Source: Chlamydoabsidia padenii
Taxonomy: Eukaryota; Mucoromycota; Mucoromycetes; Mucorales; Cunninghamellaceae
Direction: 5' to 3'
Assembly: GCA_025330725.1 (NCBI GenBank)
Contig: JAIWND010000021.1
Coordinates: forward strand, 310,001 to 374,000
DNA: 64,000 bases
Positions 50,801 through 61,148 of the stretch are shown piece by piece; positions within the stretch are counted from its first letter, which is position 1, and each line of letters opens with the position of its first letter. The notes beneath the pieces are model-generated. The model was not told where the DNA came from. It saw only the letters and a list, made by a program, of their open reading frames with translations, and ran no database searches. Made by a program: the position numbers and the translations under genes.

Positions 50801-53122
50801 ATGCTACGTTCCCTTCCCCAACCTCATTCTTCTACTGTACCACCACCTACGTCTGATTCACTGGATATGCAGTCTAACTCTTTGGATTATAACTCAAGGT
50901 AAGGAAAAAGAAGAAGAAGAAGGTGACTTTTATTAAAAGCGCCACGCTTGAAATGGATAACAAGTTATTTTGTATTGGTGAACTCACTCTCTTCTTTTTT
51001 AGCAATAGGGACTCACAACCTTCCAACCATTACTCTCAAGACCAACAACAATCTTCAAAAAATAGGACCACTGATTCAGCTGCCACGCTTTCCTCAAGCC
51101 CTGTCAAACCAGACTCTCCGACAAGACCGTACTCTCAGTAAGTTACTTTATTTGTTTATTGTATTTGCGTTTCACTTGATTGGAACTGACTTTTTTTTTA
51201 AAAAAAAAAAAAAAAAAAAAATCATATAGTGTGTCAATGTCTCAACCTACTACGCCCAAGCCAACAGGATCGCCTACTCTTCAACCACTACACTCTACCA
51301 CTCAGCCACCTTCACCACAAGGACTCCAACCACAACAAGAAGCACCTCTGCATGGCACTTCACATCCTTACTTGGTCAACAATAGTGTCAGACGCAAACG
51401 CCGGGAATCTGATTATACAAGTGACACTCCTACTTTTGGTATGACAAAATACAATGGTAACATCTATGCAACTGATAAATCAACTGTGTAAGTACAGATG
51501 GGAAAGGGGAGGGGGAGGCAGAGAACAAACAAGTGTATGGTTATTAATCATTTTTTGTACTTTTATAGATTGGATGTCCATATTCAATCAAAAGTGGATC
51601 GTGGCTTCTTTTTGGCGGACAATGACTGGACCTGTTATCGTCGAAACTACTTTCAAGTCAGCAGTTCCTTCTCTTTACAAAGTGTGGTGGTATTATACGA
51701 TGGTCAAGAACTTCCTTGCTTTGTCCAAGATCAAGATATGCTTCATGAAGTCGAGCAATTCTATATGGGAATTACTGCTCGTTTATCAGACAACGACAAA
51801 CAAATTCTCTTGATTCAACATACCGCCAAACGCGACAAGGGTCCTCAAAATACCCCGGAACCAAAACCTATTCGACCTGGCGGCAATCTCTCCTTTAGCT
51901 CGGTGGGTGCCAATCAATCCATTGTCACTTTTGAACGGATACAATTCAAATCTGCAACGGCTAATAATGGGAAAAGGCGGGCGGCTCAACAATACTATGT
52001 GATCATGATGGAACTATATGCAAAAATGCGTTACTCGGGTAAATTGGTACCTGTGGCGTCAACACAATCTCAACCCCTTGTTGTGCGTGGTCGTAGTCCT
52101 GGTCACTATGCAGAATCAAACGGATCATCTTCGGCAACTGTTGGGGGTCCCTTGCGTCGCCATCAATACCGTCATCACCCTTCGTCACATAGTTACTCGG
52201 CATTGACATCACCACCTATGATTCCTGGCCATACACCCACTTTTTCATCTCATGCAGCATCCTCTTCAACAATGTATGCGCCCGAATATCCATCTTCTTA
52301 TGATTACCCTCCTCATTCAGCTCACAACACTAATAACAACAACAGTGGAATGCACTATGCCTATGGATCCGTGGCACCCAATAGTCAACATCCTATTCAC
52401 CATCCATCAGGGCCTTATGAGTATCATGCATCTTCACCTACGTCTCCTCAACATCAGTCACCAGTGCCACCGCCACACTCGTATCCACCAGTACCCAGCA
52501 GGCCAGAGACTAGTGTTTACGACTCTCCATATCCTTCTTCGATTCAACAACATCATCAACAACAACATTATGCGCCACATATGCATCGATCGGAATCAGC
52601 ACCTTCCGCATATGATCACTTTAAAGACGAAGAACATCATCAACAGCAACAGCAAGAACATCATCATCAACAGCAAGAACATCACCATCAACAGCAGCAA
52701 CAACAGCAGTGGGCGCGTTACAGAATGGCATCTTCACCAGGTCAACTTCATCCGGGGAATCATTCATCAGATCATGCTCCTTATTTGTCTCGTCCTGGTC
52801 CCCATGAACAGCACAATAATCATCATGCTTATTATTCTCAGCCACAACCGCCAATGCCTTACTATCATCACCCTCCTGGCTATGGACCCTCTTCAAGGTA
52901 TTAAAAAGATAAAGAAATAACTTATTTGATGGATTAACACCTTCCCTCTCCTTTTTTTTTTTTTTTATTAGTATTCCTCCTCCACCTGTCGATACATATC
53001 AGCACAATTACGCACCCAACTGGCAACAATGGCGTCCTCAAGTGGCTCATCCGGTGGAAGAATATCCTGCGAACGGAAAAGGAAATGAAGAAGAAGGGAT
53101 CAAGATGGAATCTAAAGCTTAG
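50801..53122 (+). CDS. NDT80/PhoG-domain transcription factor
   Basis: Ndt80/Vib-1/XprG-type factors carry a p53-like immunoglobulin-fold DNA-binding domain and control meiosis, autolysis, secretion or nutrient responses depending on species. Exons 50801-50898, 51003-51137, 51230-51487, 51569-52897 and 52972-53122 give 656 aa. The N-terminal ~120 residues are Ser/Thr/Pro/Gln-rich. The DNA-binding domain spans about 125-355: FGMTKYNGNIYATDKSTV, VDRGFFLADNDWTCYRRNYF, SVVVLYDGQELPCFVQ, VTFERIQFKSATANNGKRRA and QQYYVIMMELYAKM. The C-terminal ~300 residues are rich in Pro, Ser, Tyr, His and Gln, with poly-Gln/His near residue 540, typical of an activation region. The last intron, if retained, would end the protein at SSRY. 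Intron 2 holds a poly-A run. Confidence 0.92.
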
Positions 53123-53735
53123 GATCTGATGGGTGGGACTCGAACAACATCACCTTTGTTTACCAATCTTTTGATATATACACACACAACATTATACTGT
53201 TTTTTATTACTATTAGCTTTTACTTGAAAACACACACACATAAAACATTACATTTATTGCAAACTAGGTATAGCATCTACTTCCTCATAAATTCCCCAAT
53301 TGTACTCTTTGACTTGTCTTTATATAAACAAAAACTCAAATAAATAAACAACTTTATATTATTATTATCATTCATAAACTTGTTAATCCTTTTCAATGAT
53401 TATGGATAATGCAGATTTTTGTTGATATGTACTCCCAATTAACATTCTTTAGCTCAAAACCTACTGCCAGACAGGACAGGCTTGAGATTATATGATCTCC
53501 TGTTGAGAAGTAAACACATGCCAGTTCCCGGATGTACGGGGTTTAAATTATTTAAGCGGGATTTACATTTTATGCATAATGCAATACCTATATACAAAGA
53601 AGACAGGTGGGAAAAGTAATCCCTTCAAGTTTTGAGAAGAAGATATGTTTAAACAAAAGGTTTTATTTGATAAAATAAGATCATCTTAATGACGGTTAAG
53701 AGAGGGGGGGGAATATAAAACTACAAACTATGAAT
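53123..53735. other. Intergenic, NDT80-like to kinase pseudogene
   Basis: AATAAATAAA-like signals near 53340, and variant motifs near 53537 (CGGGGTTTAAA) and 53557 (CGGGATTTACA). No gene was seen. Confidence 0.55.
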
Positions 53736-54390
53736 CTAAAGTGGCCAAGACTTGGGTTTTTTTTCTTCATCATACCGATGGACAGCATATTCCATATAAT
53801 CGATATCCGATACCATTGCTTGAATCACGCCCCATAAGTCCCAATAAAAATGAGAGACTAGAGAGAATTCATTGACTTCAAGGTATAACCTGTTGACTTG
53901 ATCCTTGGTAAGTGGCTCTATATATCATAAAGTGAATCATGTTAGCCTATTACCACGATCTTCTCCCATTTTTTTTTCTTTCCTTACCTCCAATATTAGT
54001 AGCTTGTAAATACCATTGGAGTCATTTGATTTGGTATGTCTTGTTGGGATATTTCGAGTAATCAAATTCAAATATCGAATCCACGATAAGCATAACCTCC
54101 ATATTCAATAATCTATAAGATCAGCTTTGTCTTAAATACAAAAAAAAACATGTTATTTAGTGATCATCATATGTTTACAAGACACTTTTTTTATACCTTT
54201 ATCATCGTTGAAGATAATGTTGCCAAAGATATCCTTGCATTGTATAAATTTGTTCCAGGAAGGATAAACAGTGCTGACCACTTTCTAAGCAACTTGAACT
54301 AGTTCATAAGAGGAGACCTGAATGTCACTATATGATATTTCGTTAACAAGTTGTTCGTCGTCGAGTAAAGTCCATTCCAATCAAGGGTTC
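53736..54390 (-). pseudogene. Ethanolamine/choline kinase pseudogene (C-terminal half)
   Basis: The minus strand shows the kinase C-terminus in broken pieces. From 5' to 3' these are a NIIFNDDK block (phosphotransferase HND...N region, with the HND His lost), then ADLIDY and EYGGYAYRGFDI in different frames, then FEFDYSKYPNK and LQWYLQATNI around an in-frame TGA, and finally an open segment TKDQVNRLYLEVNEFSL and VSHFYWDLWGVIQAMVSDI ending at a normal TAG (53736-53738). Intact family members read these blocks continuously (IDYEY.GYNYR.FDI; FSLASHF.W.LW..IQ). Old donor and acceptor sites (GTATAAA, GTAAGG) remain recognisable. Frameshifts and stops make a functional kinase unlikely; N-terminal exons are not seen. 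Confidence 0.75.
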
Positions 54391-54491
54391 AGAGTTGAAT
54401 GACTGAGGTATTTGCTGGCATAATAATTAAGAAAAGAGAAAAGAAGGGAAAAAAAAGGATCAATTCATTATGTGTCAGAAAGGCAAACCAT

Positions 54492-54502
54492 TTAAAATCC
54501 CG
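54492..54502 (-). promoter_or_regulatory. CGGGATTTNAA motif upstream of J-protein
   Basis: AGCGGGATTTTAA on the minus strand, 85 bp before the J-protein start codon. Confidence 0.5.
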
Positions 54503-54586
54503 CTGTCCAATGAAAATTGGCACTCATTGCAGGTTTACCATGAACTTTTTCCTCATTCTTCTTTTCCAAACTTTTTTTTTAGCTCC

Positions 54587-55219
54587 ATGTGGACAAAAAC
54601 TTGCTATCGATTCTTCTCAACCCATTCACGAAAATCACCCTACGACATTCTCCAACTTCCTCGGCATGCCACACAGGCCGATATTAAAAAAAGGTATTAC
54701 GAATTAGCAAAGACACTCCATCCCGATCGAGTGGCAACGGGTGATGAAGAACTCAAACAAAGGACAGCCCAAGCATTCCAACAAGTCTCAGATGCTTATG
54801 ACTTTCTTAAACAACCCGAACGACGCACTGCTTATCTAAACACAGGCTATGGTTGGGATTTTAGTCACCACTCATCATCATCACCACCACCACCACCACG
54901 ATACCATTACAAAGACTATGATAATGTGACCTACCGAGGCGGTGTTTGGTCCTCTCATCATAAAACAAGATATGCTTCAAATGCTACTATATTTGCTCTC
55001 CTCTCTGGTATTATGATTACTTTGGCTGTCACTAATTTGCTCTATGCACCCTTTGGTAGTCGGTGGCTCCAGGCGCTGGATCGTCATCATGCAAAAACAA
55101 GTCGGGATCTGGAATTGGCTAGGAAGAATGCACAACAGTATGGGAATCAACGAGGGGTCCAGCGGGTCATGCAACAAGCTGCTCTAAAGGATAAAACACA
55201 CACAAAAAATATAGATTAA
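54587..55219 (+). CDS. Membrane-anchored J-domain protein, probably mitochondrial
   Basis: J-proteins stimulate Hsp70 ATPase activity. This is an intronless ORF of 210 aa. The start at MWTKTCYRFFSTHSRKS is chosen because it directly follows a T-rich leader and gives a short Arg/Ser-rich presequence-like N-terminus. The J domain covers about 18-85 (SPYDILQLPRHATQADIKKR, YYELAKTLHPDR with the HPD triad, FQQVSDAYDFLKQPERRTAY). A Ser/Pro-rich linker follows, then one membrane segment at about 133-153 (ATIFALLSGIMITLAVTNLLY) and a basic C-terminus. There is no zinc finger or Gly/Phe region, so it is a class III J-protein. Localisation is inference. Confidence 0.88.
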   Translation: MWTKTCYRFFSTHSRKSPYDILQLPRHATQADIKKRYYELAKTLHPDRVATGDEELKQRTAQAFQQVSDAYDFLKQPERRTAYLNTGYGWDFSHHSSSSPPPPPRYHYKDYDNVTYRGGVWSSHHKTRYASNATIFALLSGIMITLAVTNLLYAPFGSRWLQALDRHHAKTSRDLELARKNAQQYGNQRGVQRVMQQAALKDKTHTKNID

Positions 55220-55329
55220 ACTGGTTCTAAATTCCTCCCCAAAAAAAACTATTATTACTATTATTATTATACCATATTCAAATAAAAATAAAAAAAATGT
55301 CTTCTTTATTGATAAACTATACTAGGTTA

Positions 55330-57100
55330 CTACAATATGATACATCCTAAAGAAGAGGGTTGTCCAGTCATTTGATTTCTATGTCCGTCAGCTAGGTTTC
55401 GACCTGTAGAAGGATGGGAATGTTGTTGTTGTTGTTGTCTTGTGTCCACTGGTTGTTGTTGTTCTTGTTGTTGAGGATCATCGTTTTCATCGCGCCATGT
55501 GTAAAAGCTCTTGATGACCAAAAAAGGATGTGCCTTGTCCATGGCTGACCGAATACCTGATTCAGATATGTTGCCACAATCCAATACCCTGATTGTCAGC
55601 CGCCTTGGTTCTTCTTCTTTATCTTCTTCTTCTTCGTCTAGCTCACCCCCTTGAGTATGATGGATGGATGGATTGCTTTTGTTACTACCAAAAAGTGAGC
55701 TAGTCGAGAGTGGTGAGGAGGATAGATAAGTTTCCGTGAATCCAGAGTCTGTCGAGGAAGATTGCTGAAGTGTAAATAACCTTGTTTTATGCTGTTGTTG
55801 TTGCTTCTTCTGATGTTGATCCACAAGAAATGTCGCCAGAGTGTCCAAAAAGGCATCCGTAATCCCACAGTCGTCCAGTTCCAAGTATTCCAATGTCGTA
55901 CAAACACCATGCAAGAGCAAGTACTGGGCAGCGTCGTCATCGATATGAGTGCAATTCGATAGGCAGAGGCGTTTGAGGTGAGGTTGATTGTTGGCCAGAG
56001 CTCTGACTGTGATCGACGTGATCTGGATCACATCTTCCAAATCCAGGTACACCAAGGACCGAAGTCGAAGGGCCATAAAAGCAAACCCAGTATCAGTCAG
56101 ACGATTGCATCCTGCCAGTTCTAAATGTGCCAGTTGGTCACCTCCATGTAGAGCCAAGTGTTGCAATGCCCGATCGGTGAGTCGTGAGCAGTTAGTGAGA
56201 TTCAAATGAGTCAGTCTACATTCAGTCGTTGGTGAGAGGAGTCGACCCAAGGCTGCGTCGGTGAGACCAGGGCATGAGGCTAGTGATAATTGTCGGAGCT
56301 TGGGAGAGTGATCGGCCAAGTGACCCAGGGTGGTTTCATCAATCAAAGCAACACCATTCAACTTTAACAAAGTCAACGAGTGGCATTGTCCACCATCCAT
56401 CACCAGTTGTTGAAGACCTTGACCTGTAATGTTCTTGCACCAAGAGAGGTTGAGCTTTTCCAAAAAAGGCAAATATTGACCAATGACTTGAAGTGTAGAG
56501 TTCTTTACACTATCCAATCCAGAGAGATCCAGTAAGGTAAGGCGAGTAGCATGTTGTAAAAAGCAGGCAATACTTGGTGTAGATATCCTTCGACAATCCT
56601 TCAGATGCAATGATTCCACGTTGATACAATATTCTGATAGTACCCGTAACATATGGCTGGTCAGCTGAAGACATCCTCTTTTTTATTGCCAAATCATTAT
56701 TAGTCCGAGTCATAGGATAGTGATACATATATATATATATATATATATGAGTTTTTACCTGAAATTTGCAACCTTGAGAAAGTTACCAGCAGCCAATCCA
56801 ATCTTGAGTAGTTGACCACCAGGAATTGATTTGTAGAATGGAGTAGTATCGATGATTTGCCATAGACTGCCTTCATAAGCCAAATTATACCATTTATGAC
56901 ATACCTATTTAAAATAATGAATAATGAGGAGTAAAATAGGAATGTCATACATACATACCTCGTTTTAAGGATTTGTAAAAACCTACCCCGGTTACTTTTA
57001 AAAGGTCTTGCACAGTTAAATACCCAAGAATTTTGATTTGAAGTTCGTCGGGAATTCTTTGAAAGGCCGAAGAGGATGGATGATCGTTTATTGCCAGCAT
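55330..57100 (-). CDS. F-box/LRR protein with C-terminal CaaX box
   Basis: Substrate receptor of an SCF ubiquitin ligase. Exons 57100-56987, 56904-56759 and 56677-55330 give 535 aa. The F-box is residues ~12-60 (FQRIPDELQIKILGYLTVQDLLKV joined to VCHKWYNLAYEGSLWQ), then about ten cysteine-containing LRRs (LHLKDCRRIS, LSWCKNITGQGLQQL, LASCPGLTDAALG, LTNCSRLTDRALQHL, LAGCNRLTDTGFAF). A low-complexity Gln/Ser/Glu-rich region follows, and the protein ends in CIIL, a CaaX box expected to be geranylgeranylated. This combination matches animal FBXL2/FBXL20, suggesting a membrane-tethered ligase. The last acceptor (AAAAAAG before AGGATG) was chosen because it restores FRGCLQLTSH; a nearby CTTCAG acceptor would break frame. 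Confidence 0.9.
56727..56748. repeat. (TA)n microsatellite in F-box gene intron
   Basis: About 11 TA units within the second intron, close to its 5' splice site. Confidence 0.85.
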
Positions 57101-57445
57101 TGGTTTGGTCTTGTTGTCCTTGTTGTTGCTATAGTAGTAGTAGTAGTAATAGTAGTAATAGTAGTAGTAGTAATAGTAGTAGTAGTAGTAGAGTAAAGGT
57201 GGTATTGAGGAATTACAAAAAGGATAGTATAAAGAACTATTTGTGCATCAGTGAATAGGATAAGAGCCCAAGTCAAGATAATAAAAATAAAAATAAAAAA
57301 GAGAGAAAGAGGAAGAGGAAGAAGATTAGTAAAAAAAAAAAAAGGCCACAGGTATTTTATAGATGAGAGAATACCTTTATCTTTTATTGCATGACCAAGT
57401 CACCCAAACACATGATTAAATACGACACCTAACCAAGCTATTGTT
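57101..57445. other. Intergenic, F-box promoter and Dap1 3' end
   Basis: Dominated by a TAG/TAA trinucleotide tract (57131-57191) and purine-rich sequence near 57295-57345; the Dap1-like gene ends at the far side. Confidence 0.6.
57131..57191. repeat. (TAG)n with TAA interruptions
   Basis: About 20 trinucleotides, mostly TAG with regular TAA variants, 30 bp upstream of the F-box protein start codon. Confidence 0.9.
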
Positions 57446-58068
57446 TCATTCATTCTCGACCAGTTTCCCGACAAGTAAATATTTGGTGTTAAAATGTTGT
57501 TCCCAGTCGCGCAAGGCTTCCCATTCTTCAGCATTGAGGTCTTCCAATTTATCAATCGGTCCATTAGGGTCACACACCATGTCACTGTCAAATGAATGTT
57601 TGGCCAATCCACGAGAAGCATCATGTCCACCAAAGTTGGCATAAGGTCCTTCTATTATGATCAACCAATCAAATCAGTTATTATTAGTTTTTCCTACACC
57701 TTCTTACCCTTTTTATTTTAATTTACCTGGTCCATAAAAGTTTCGTCCTTTGGTCACATCATAGACACTACCATTGACCCCCATCAAGATACGACCACCA
57801 TTTTCTTTAGAAGTGCCATCATACTGTAAAAGGTCTAATGGTGAATAATTACGGAAGAGAAATACTTTGGGATGTTCGGCTTCAATGACCGCCGGTTTAC
57901 TAGAGTGAGCATATGATTTCACCACATACGCCAAGACCGCCAACAATGCCCAGTTCAGAGGATTTTCTATTTGACATGGGAAAGAGTTATTAGTTCATGG
58001 TGGGTTCTTGGGGGTTATGAGTATGTGCTTTTGCACTTGCCTTTAAGCTGAGAGAAGAGAATAGTCAT
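57446..58068 (-). CDS. DAP1: Dap1/PGRMC-type cytochrome b5-like haem protein
   Basis: MAPR proteins bind haem and support cytochrome P450 enzymes in sterol synthesis. Exons 58068-58041, 57966-57727 and 57651-57446 give 157 aa. An N-terminal membrane anchor (NWALLAVLAYVVKSY, about 13-27) is followed by the b5-like fold: FRNYSPLDLLQYDG, RILMGVNGSVYDVTKGRNFY, GPEGPYANFGGHDASRGLAK and LEDLNAEEWEALRDWEQHF. The axial Tyr candidates are within the SVYDV and GPYANF segments. The first intron begins with GC (AAAG followed by GCAAGT) rather than GT, a recognised minor class; using it restores KENPLNW in frame. The C-terminus is short and charged. Confidence 0.92.
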
Positions 58069-58216
58069 CGTTCTAAAGGTTGATAACGAATGTAAGTTAA
58101 CATAAAGGCATGGCATTCATATTAGTTTACTTGGTATCCATCGCTCTTCAAAGTAAATAAGAATGAAGAAAAGAAGAAGACCGTGGAAAAAAAAAAAATC
58201 TCACACTTTAAAAAAT

Positions 58217-58227
58217 CGGGATTTGAA
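58217..58227 (+). promoter_or_regulatory. CGGGATTTNAA motif in a divergent promoter
   Basis: Exact CGGGATTTGAA, 58 bp before the Myb-like gene and 149 bp before the divergent Dap1 gene; the only clear shared element in this 216-bp interval. Confidence 0.6.
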
Positions 58228-58284
58228 TTGACTTTTTCTTGCTCTTTCTTTTTTGTTTTTCTTGTTTGACACTACACTTTTATA

Positions 58285-59364
58285 ATGTTACCCTCCTTCT
58301 TTTTGACCCACCTCAAAGGATCTTCCAACTATTGCTCCATCATAAAAAGATCTTTGACGTCATCGTATCTACAGCGACCATTCATACACCTATCAACAGC
58401 AACAAGGCCTCTAGTCATTCGAACGATTAGCACCAACACGATCGACACCCAGGATGATACAGTGGATGCTTCACGACGCAAAGCCATTCAAGACTATGAA
58501 ATGTTTCGAAGCGGTACACGAGTAACACCAGCCAAATATTCACGACGATTATGGACAGCGGAAGAAGATGCCAAACTGACACAACTCTACAATAGCAATG
58601 GACCTCGATACACATTCCTCGCCAACCAGCTGGGCGACCGCAGTATAGGTGCCGTCTACCAACGTTGCCTTCGACTCTTCCCCGAACTAAAAAATGAAAA
58701 GTACAAGCTTGGTCCTTGGGAAAAGGACGAACTGGAGGCCTTGCGACGACTGACAAAGACGACGGAAACGATCAATTGGAGTGTGGTACAACTTCAACTA
58801 CCGCAACTTCGCAAATTAACACATATCAAGCATACCTGGTACCACAGTCTCAACCCACAATGGAAACATGGTCGTTGGAGTCAACAAGAAACTGACCGAT
58901 TCCAGGCGCTGGTGTCTCAACTGGGGGTGCATGACTGGTGCCATGTGTCTGACTTGCTCGGGACACGATCGCCTCGACAATGTTTGGAGAAATACCGCTA
59001 CCAGATGTCTCCTACTCTTAAAGGTCGATTTACGGAACAAGAGGACAAGGATATATTGCTCGCAGTGGAAAAGTATGGGAAGAACAACTTCAAGGCGATC
59101 AAAGAAGCCATCAAGTCTCCACGTACAGCTCGACAAATCTCAACACACTATCGGTATGCTTTGGATCCCGCTTTTGATCGCTCGCCTTGGTCTTTTGCGG
59201 AAATGGAACAAGTGTATCAGCTCATGGTGGAATTTGGTCAGGACTCGGTCAAGGTAAAGGAAAAGATGAACAGCCATCGTCATATCAGGGATATTTGGAA
59301 CCATTATTGCACTGTGAAACGACTAAAGGAAAAAAAAGGAAAAACAGTAAAGCACGCAAACTAG
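58285..59364 (+). CDS. Multi-repeat Myb/SANT protein with mitochondrial-type N-terminus
   Basis: Predicted nucleic-acid-binding protein, intronless, 359 aa. At least four Myb/SANT-like repeats are visible from about residue 87: RRLWTAEEDAKLTQLYNSNG, then KLGPWEKDELEALRRL, HGRWSQQETDRFQALVSQLG (with WCHVSDLLGTRSPRQCLEKY), KGRFTEQEDKDILLAVEKYG, and RSPWSFAEMEQVYQLMVEFG. The first ~50 residues (MLPSFFLTHLKGSSNYCSII start, then many Arg/Ser/Thr and no acidic residue until about 53) resemble a mitochondrial presequence. That would be unusual for a Myb protein and is inference. A nuclear role cannot be excluded. The promoter motif lies 58 bp upstream. Confidence 0.85.
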   Translation: MLPSFFLTHLKGSSNYCSIIKRSLTSSYLQRPFIHLSTATRPLVIRTISTNTIDTQDDTVDASRRKAIQDYEMFRSGTRVTPAKYSRRLWTAEEDAKLTQLYNSNGPRYTFLANQLGDRSIGAVYQRCLRLFPELKNEKYKLGPWEKDELEALRRLTKTTETINWSVVQLQLPQLRKLTHIKHTWYHSLNPQWKHGRWSQQETDRFQALVSQLGVHDWCHVSDLLGTRSPRQCLEKYRYQMSPTLKGRFTEQEDKDILLAVEKYGKNNFKAIKEAIKSPRTARQISTHYRYALDPAFDRSPWSFAEMEQVYQLMVEFGQDSVKVKEKMNSHRHIRDIWNHYCTVKRLKEKKGKTVKHAN

Positions 59365-60146
59365 TTGGATAGAATAGTATACTGTATGACTTTTATTATT
59401 ATTATTATTATTATTACTTTGAAACAAGCATCAACTTAATAAACACTCTTGGGCTATGTTTACGATGTCTATATGATAATGATTGGATGATAAAATGTTG
59501 CTGAAGGTGGGTGGGCATTTGGATTCATTTATGCAGATCGTGGGGCTGGGTGTAAATTAAACCCCCGATTTCATTTATCTACCGGTCGATAATCTTATAC
59601 ATTTACTTGACGGGTTGCTTCTCGTAGTATGATATGGTTTATTCTTTTGGCGTAAAGTGGATAACCACTCTTAAAACCAAGTTGATCATTTTCTTTTCAT
59701 TTAGGTAGTAGTAACATATATAGGAATACCGAGCATATACGTACTCGTTAGGCATGAATCCCAGATGTATGATTCGTATTTCATTACTAGGCACATGGAC
59801 AAGTGGTAGATTACTCCTGGTTTCTTGAAAATACTGACTCATGCATGGGCGGGATTGAAAATAGTAAGGGACAATAGGATCTTTCAGTGTAATCACTATC
59901 TCGTAAAGTAATTCGAATTTATGTACAAATTATCTTCAACGCCAGTTTTATATAAACTATATTAATATTCAAAAGTAGTAGAAACATCATGTTATTCTTG
60001 AACATAATCATTGAGTGCCATCGCATGAGCAGCCTGTTAAAGTCACGCCGGCGGGATTTCAAAATCATTCAAATAAAAAAAAAAGGTGAGCCGCTCATTC
60101 TTTTTTTTTTTTTTTCCTTCCTTCCTTCTTTCAAAAACCAAACAAC
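59365..60146. other. Intergenic with an orphan open segment
   Basis: Contains an exact promoter motif (60052-60062). On the minus strand it has an isolated protein-like stretch (about 59753-59915) containing LKDPIVPYYFQSRPCM, ETRSNLPLVHVPSNEIRI and HLGFMPNE before a GTACGT donor-like site. That stretch is bounded by stops and has no recognised partner exon or family. Confidence 0.45.
60052..60062 (+). promoter_or_regulatory. CGGGATTTNAA motif upstream of CMC1
   Basis: GGCGGGATTTCAA, 95 bp before the CMC1 start codon, same orientation. Confidence 0.55.
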
Positions 60147-60620
60147 ATGGGCAAAACGGTGGAACAAACCATGACCAATCCTTTTATGGACAAGTCAAGT
60201 GAAATGCATCCTCTAAGTCGAAACGAAGAAGAAGCTTGTTTTAAGGATCTCAAAGAAAAGGCTTTGAAACGGTGTCAAGAATCTGTAAAAGGTAACAACA
60301 AAAAAAAAGACCCCCCTTCTCTCACTCACTTTACGTTGTTTTTTTTTACTCTCTTCTTTGGTAGATTTTGTCGAATGTAGCAAAGAACATAATGTCACTG
60401 TCATGTGGTCCTGCCGCTCAAAGTTAAAAACAATGAACAGTTGTTTGAATGAATGGTAGGTCCCCTCCACACACACACCTTGAATGAAAAACTGACTTTT
60501 GTTACATCTTGACTTTAATATAGGACTTCTCGAGAAGAACTGGACAAATTAAAACTTGCAAAGATGGCAGAAAAGCGTGCTAGACAACAACAAACGGCAT
60601 CAGGAACCACCACACTGTGA
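60147..60620 (+). CDS. CMC1: CMC1-like cytochrome c oxidase biogenesis protein
   Basis: Twin-CX9C protein of the mitochondrial intermembrane space, needed for COX1 stabilisation and copper delivery in complex IV assembly. Exons 60147-60291, 60365-60455 and 60524-60620 give 110 aa. The paired CX9C motifs are C43-C53 (CQESVKDFVEC) and C65-C75 (CRSKLKTMNSC), matching CMC1 spacing and its conserved DF.EC and CR...M..CL context. An extra Cys lies at 31. The C-terminus is charged and helical (SREELDKLKLAKMAEKRARQ). Like other twin-CX9C proteins it has no cleavable presequence. Frame is consistent across both introns. Confidence 0.92.
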
Positions 60621-61148
60621 ACAACACTTCTTCCTTTGGTTACTGCACATTACTTTTACCACTCATCCTCCTCAACTTAGAATAGCGACAAACCCATTCC
60701 TATTTGGATCCATTTATTTAGACACTAGACTTACTTTATCATCATTTCCCTTCTCTCTTTTTATTATGCCCAGATTGATTAATAAAACAGTTTATTTGTA
60801 TATCAAGCAATATGTTACATCTATCTCTTCTTTTTTTTTAAGGTATGCTGTGGGGAATTTACAGGGTCACCTGTCAAATTGCGATATATGGCATGACTGA
60901 AGTATTGGATTACAAGCACAAATATGGCATATGTAGCAGGAAAAAATAAAAAGCCTCGATTGAAAAGAAAGATGCACTTTTCCCAGTGAATACAGACAGG
61001 TCTACGAACCCAAGGCAGAAAACGTAAAATTCATCAACACACATTGAGAATACTAGTATATCCACACTGGAAATAGTGTAAGGGAAATGAATCTGGAAGG
61101 TTGGTCTGTACACCTTTTTTCCTGCAAAATACAAACCTTTCCCTTCCC
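60621..61148. other. Intergenic, CMC1 to repeat element 2
   Basis: CMC1 3' region (AATAAAA near 60780) and AT-rich sequence with short uninformative ORFs. No gene is supported. Confidence 0.55.

Noticed and set aside
56510..56677. CTTCAG acceptor for the last F-box exon
   Set aside because: It gives a stop or frame break after the preceding exon; the upstream AAAAAAG acceptor restores FRGC and continues the LRR.
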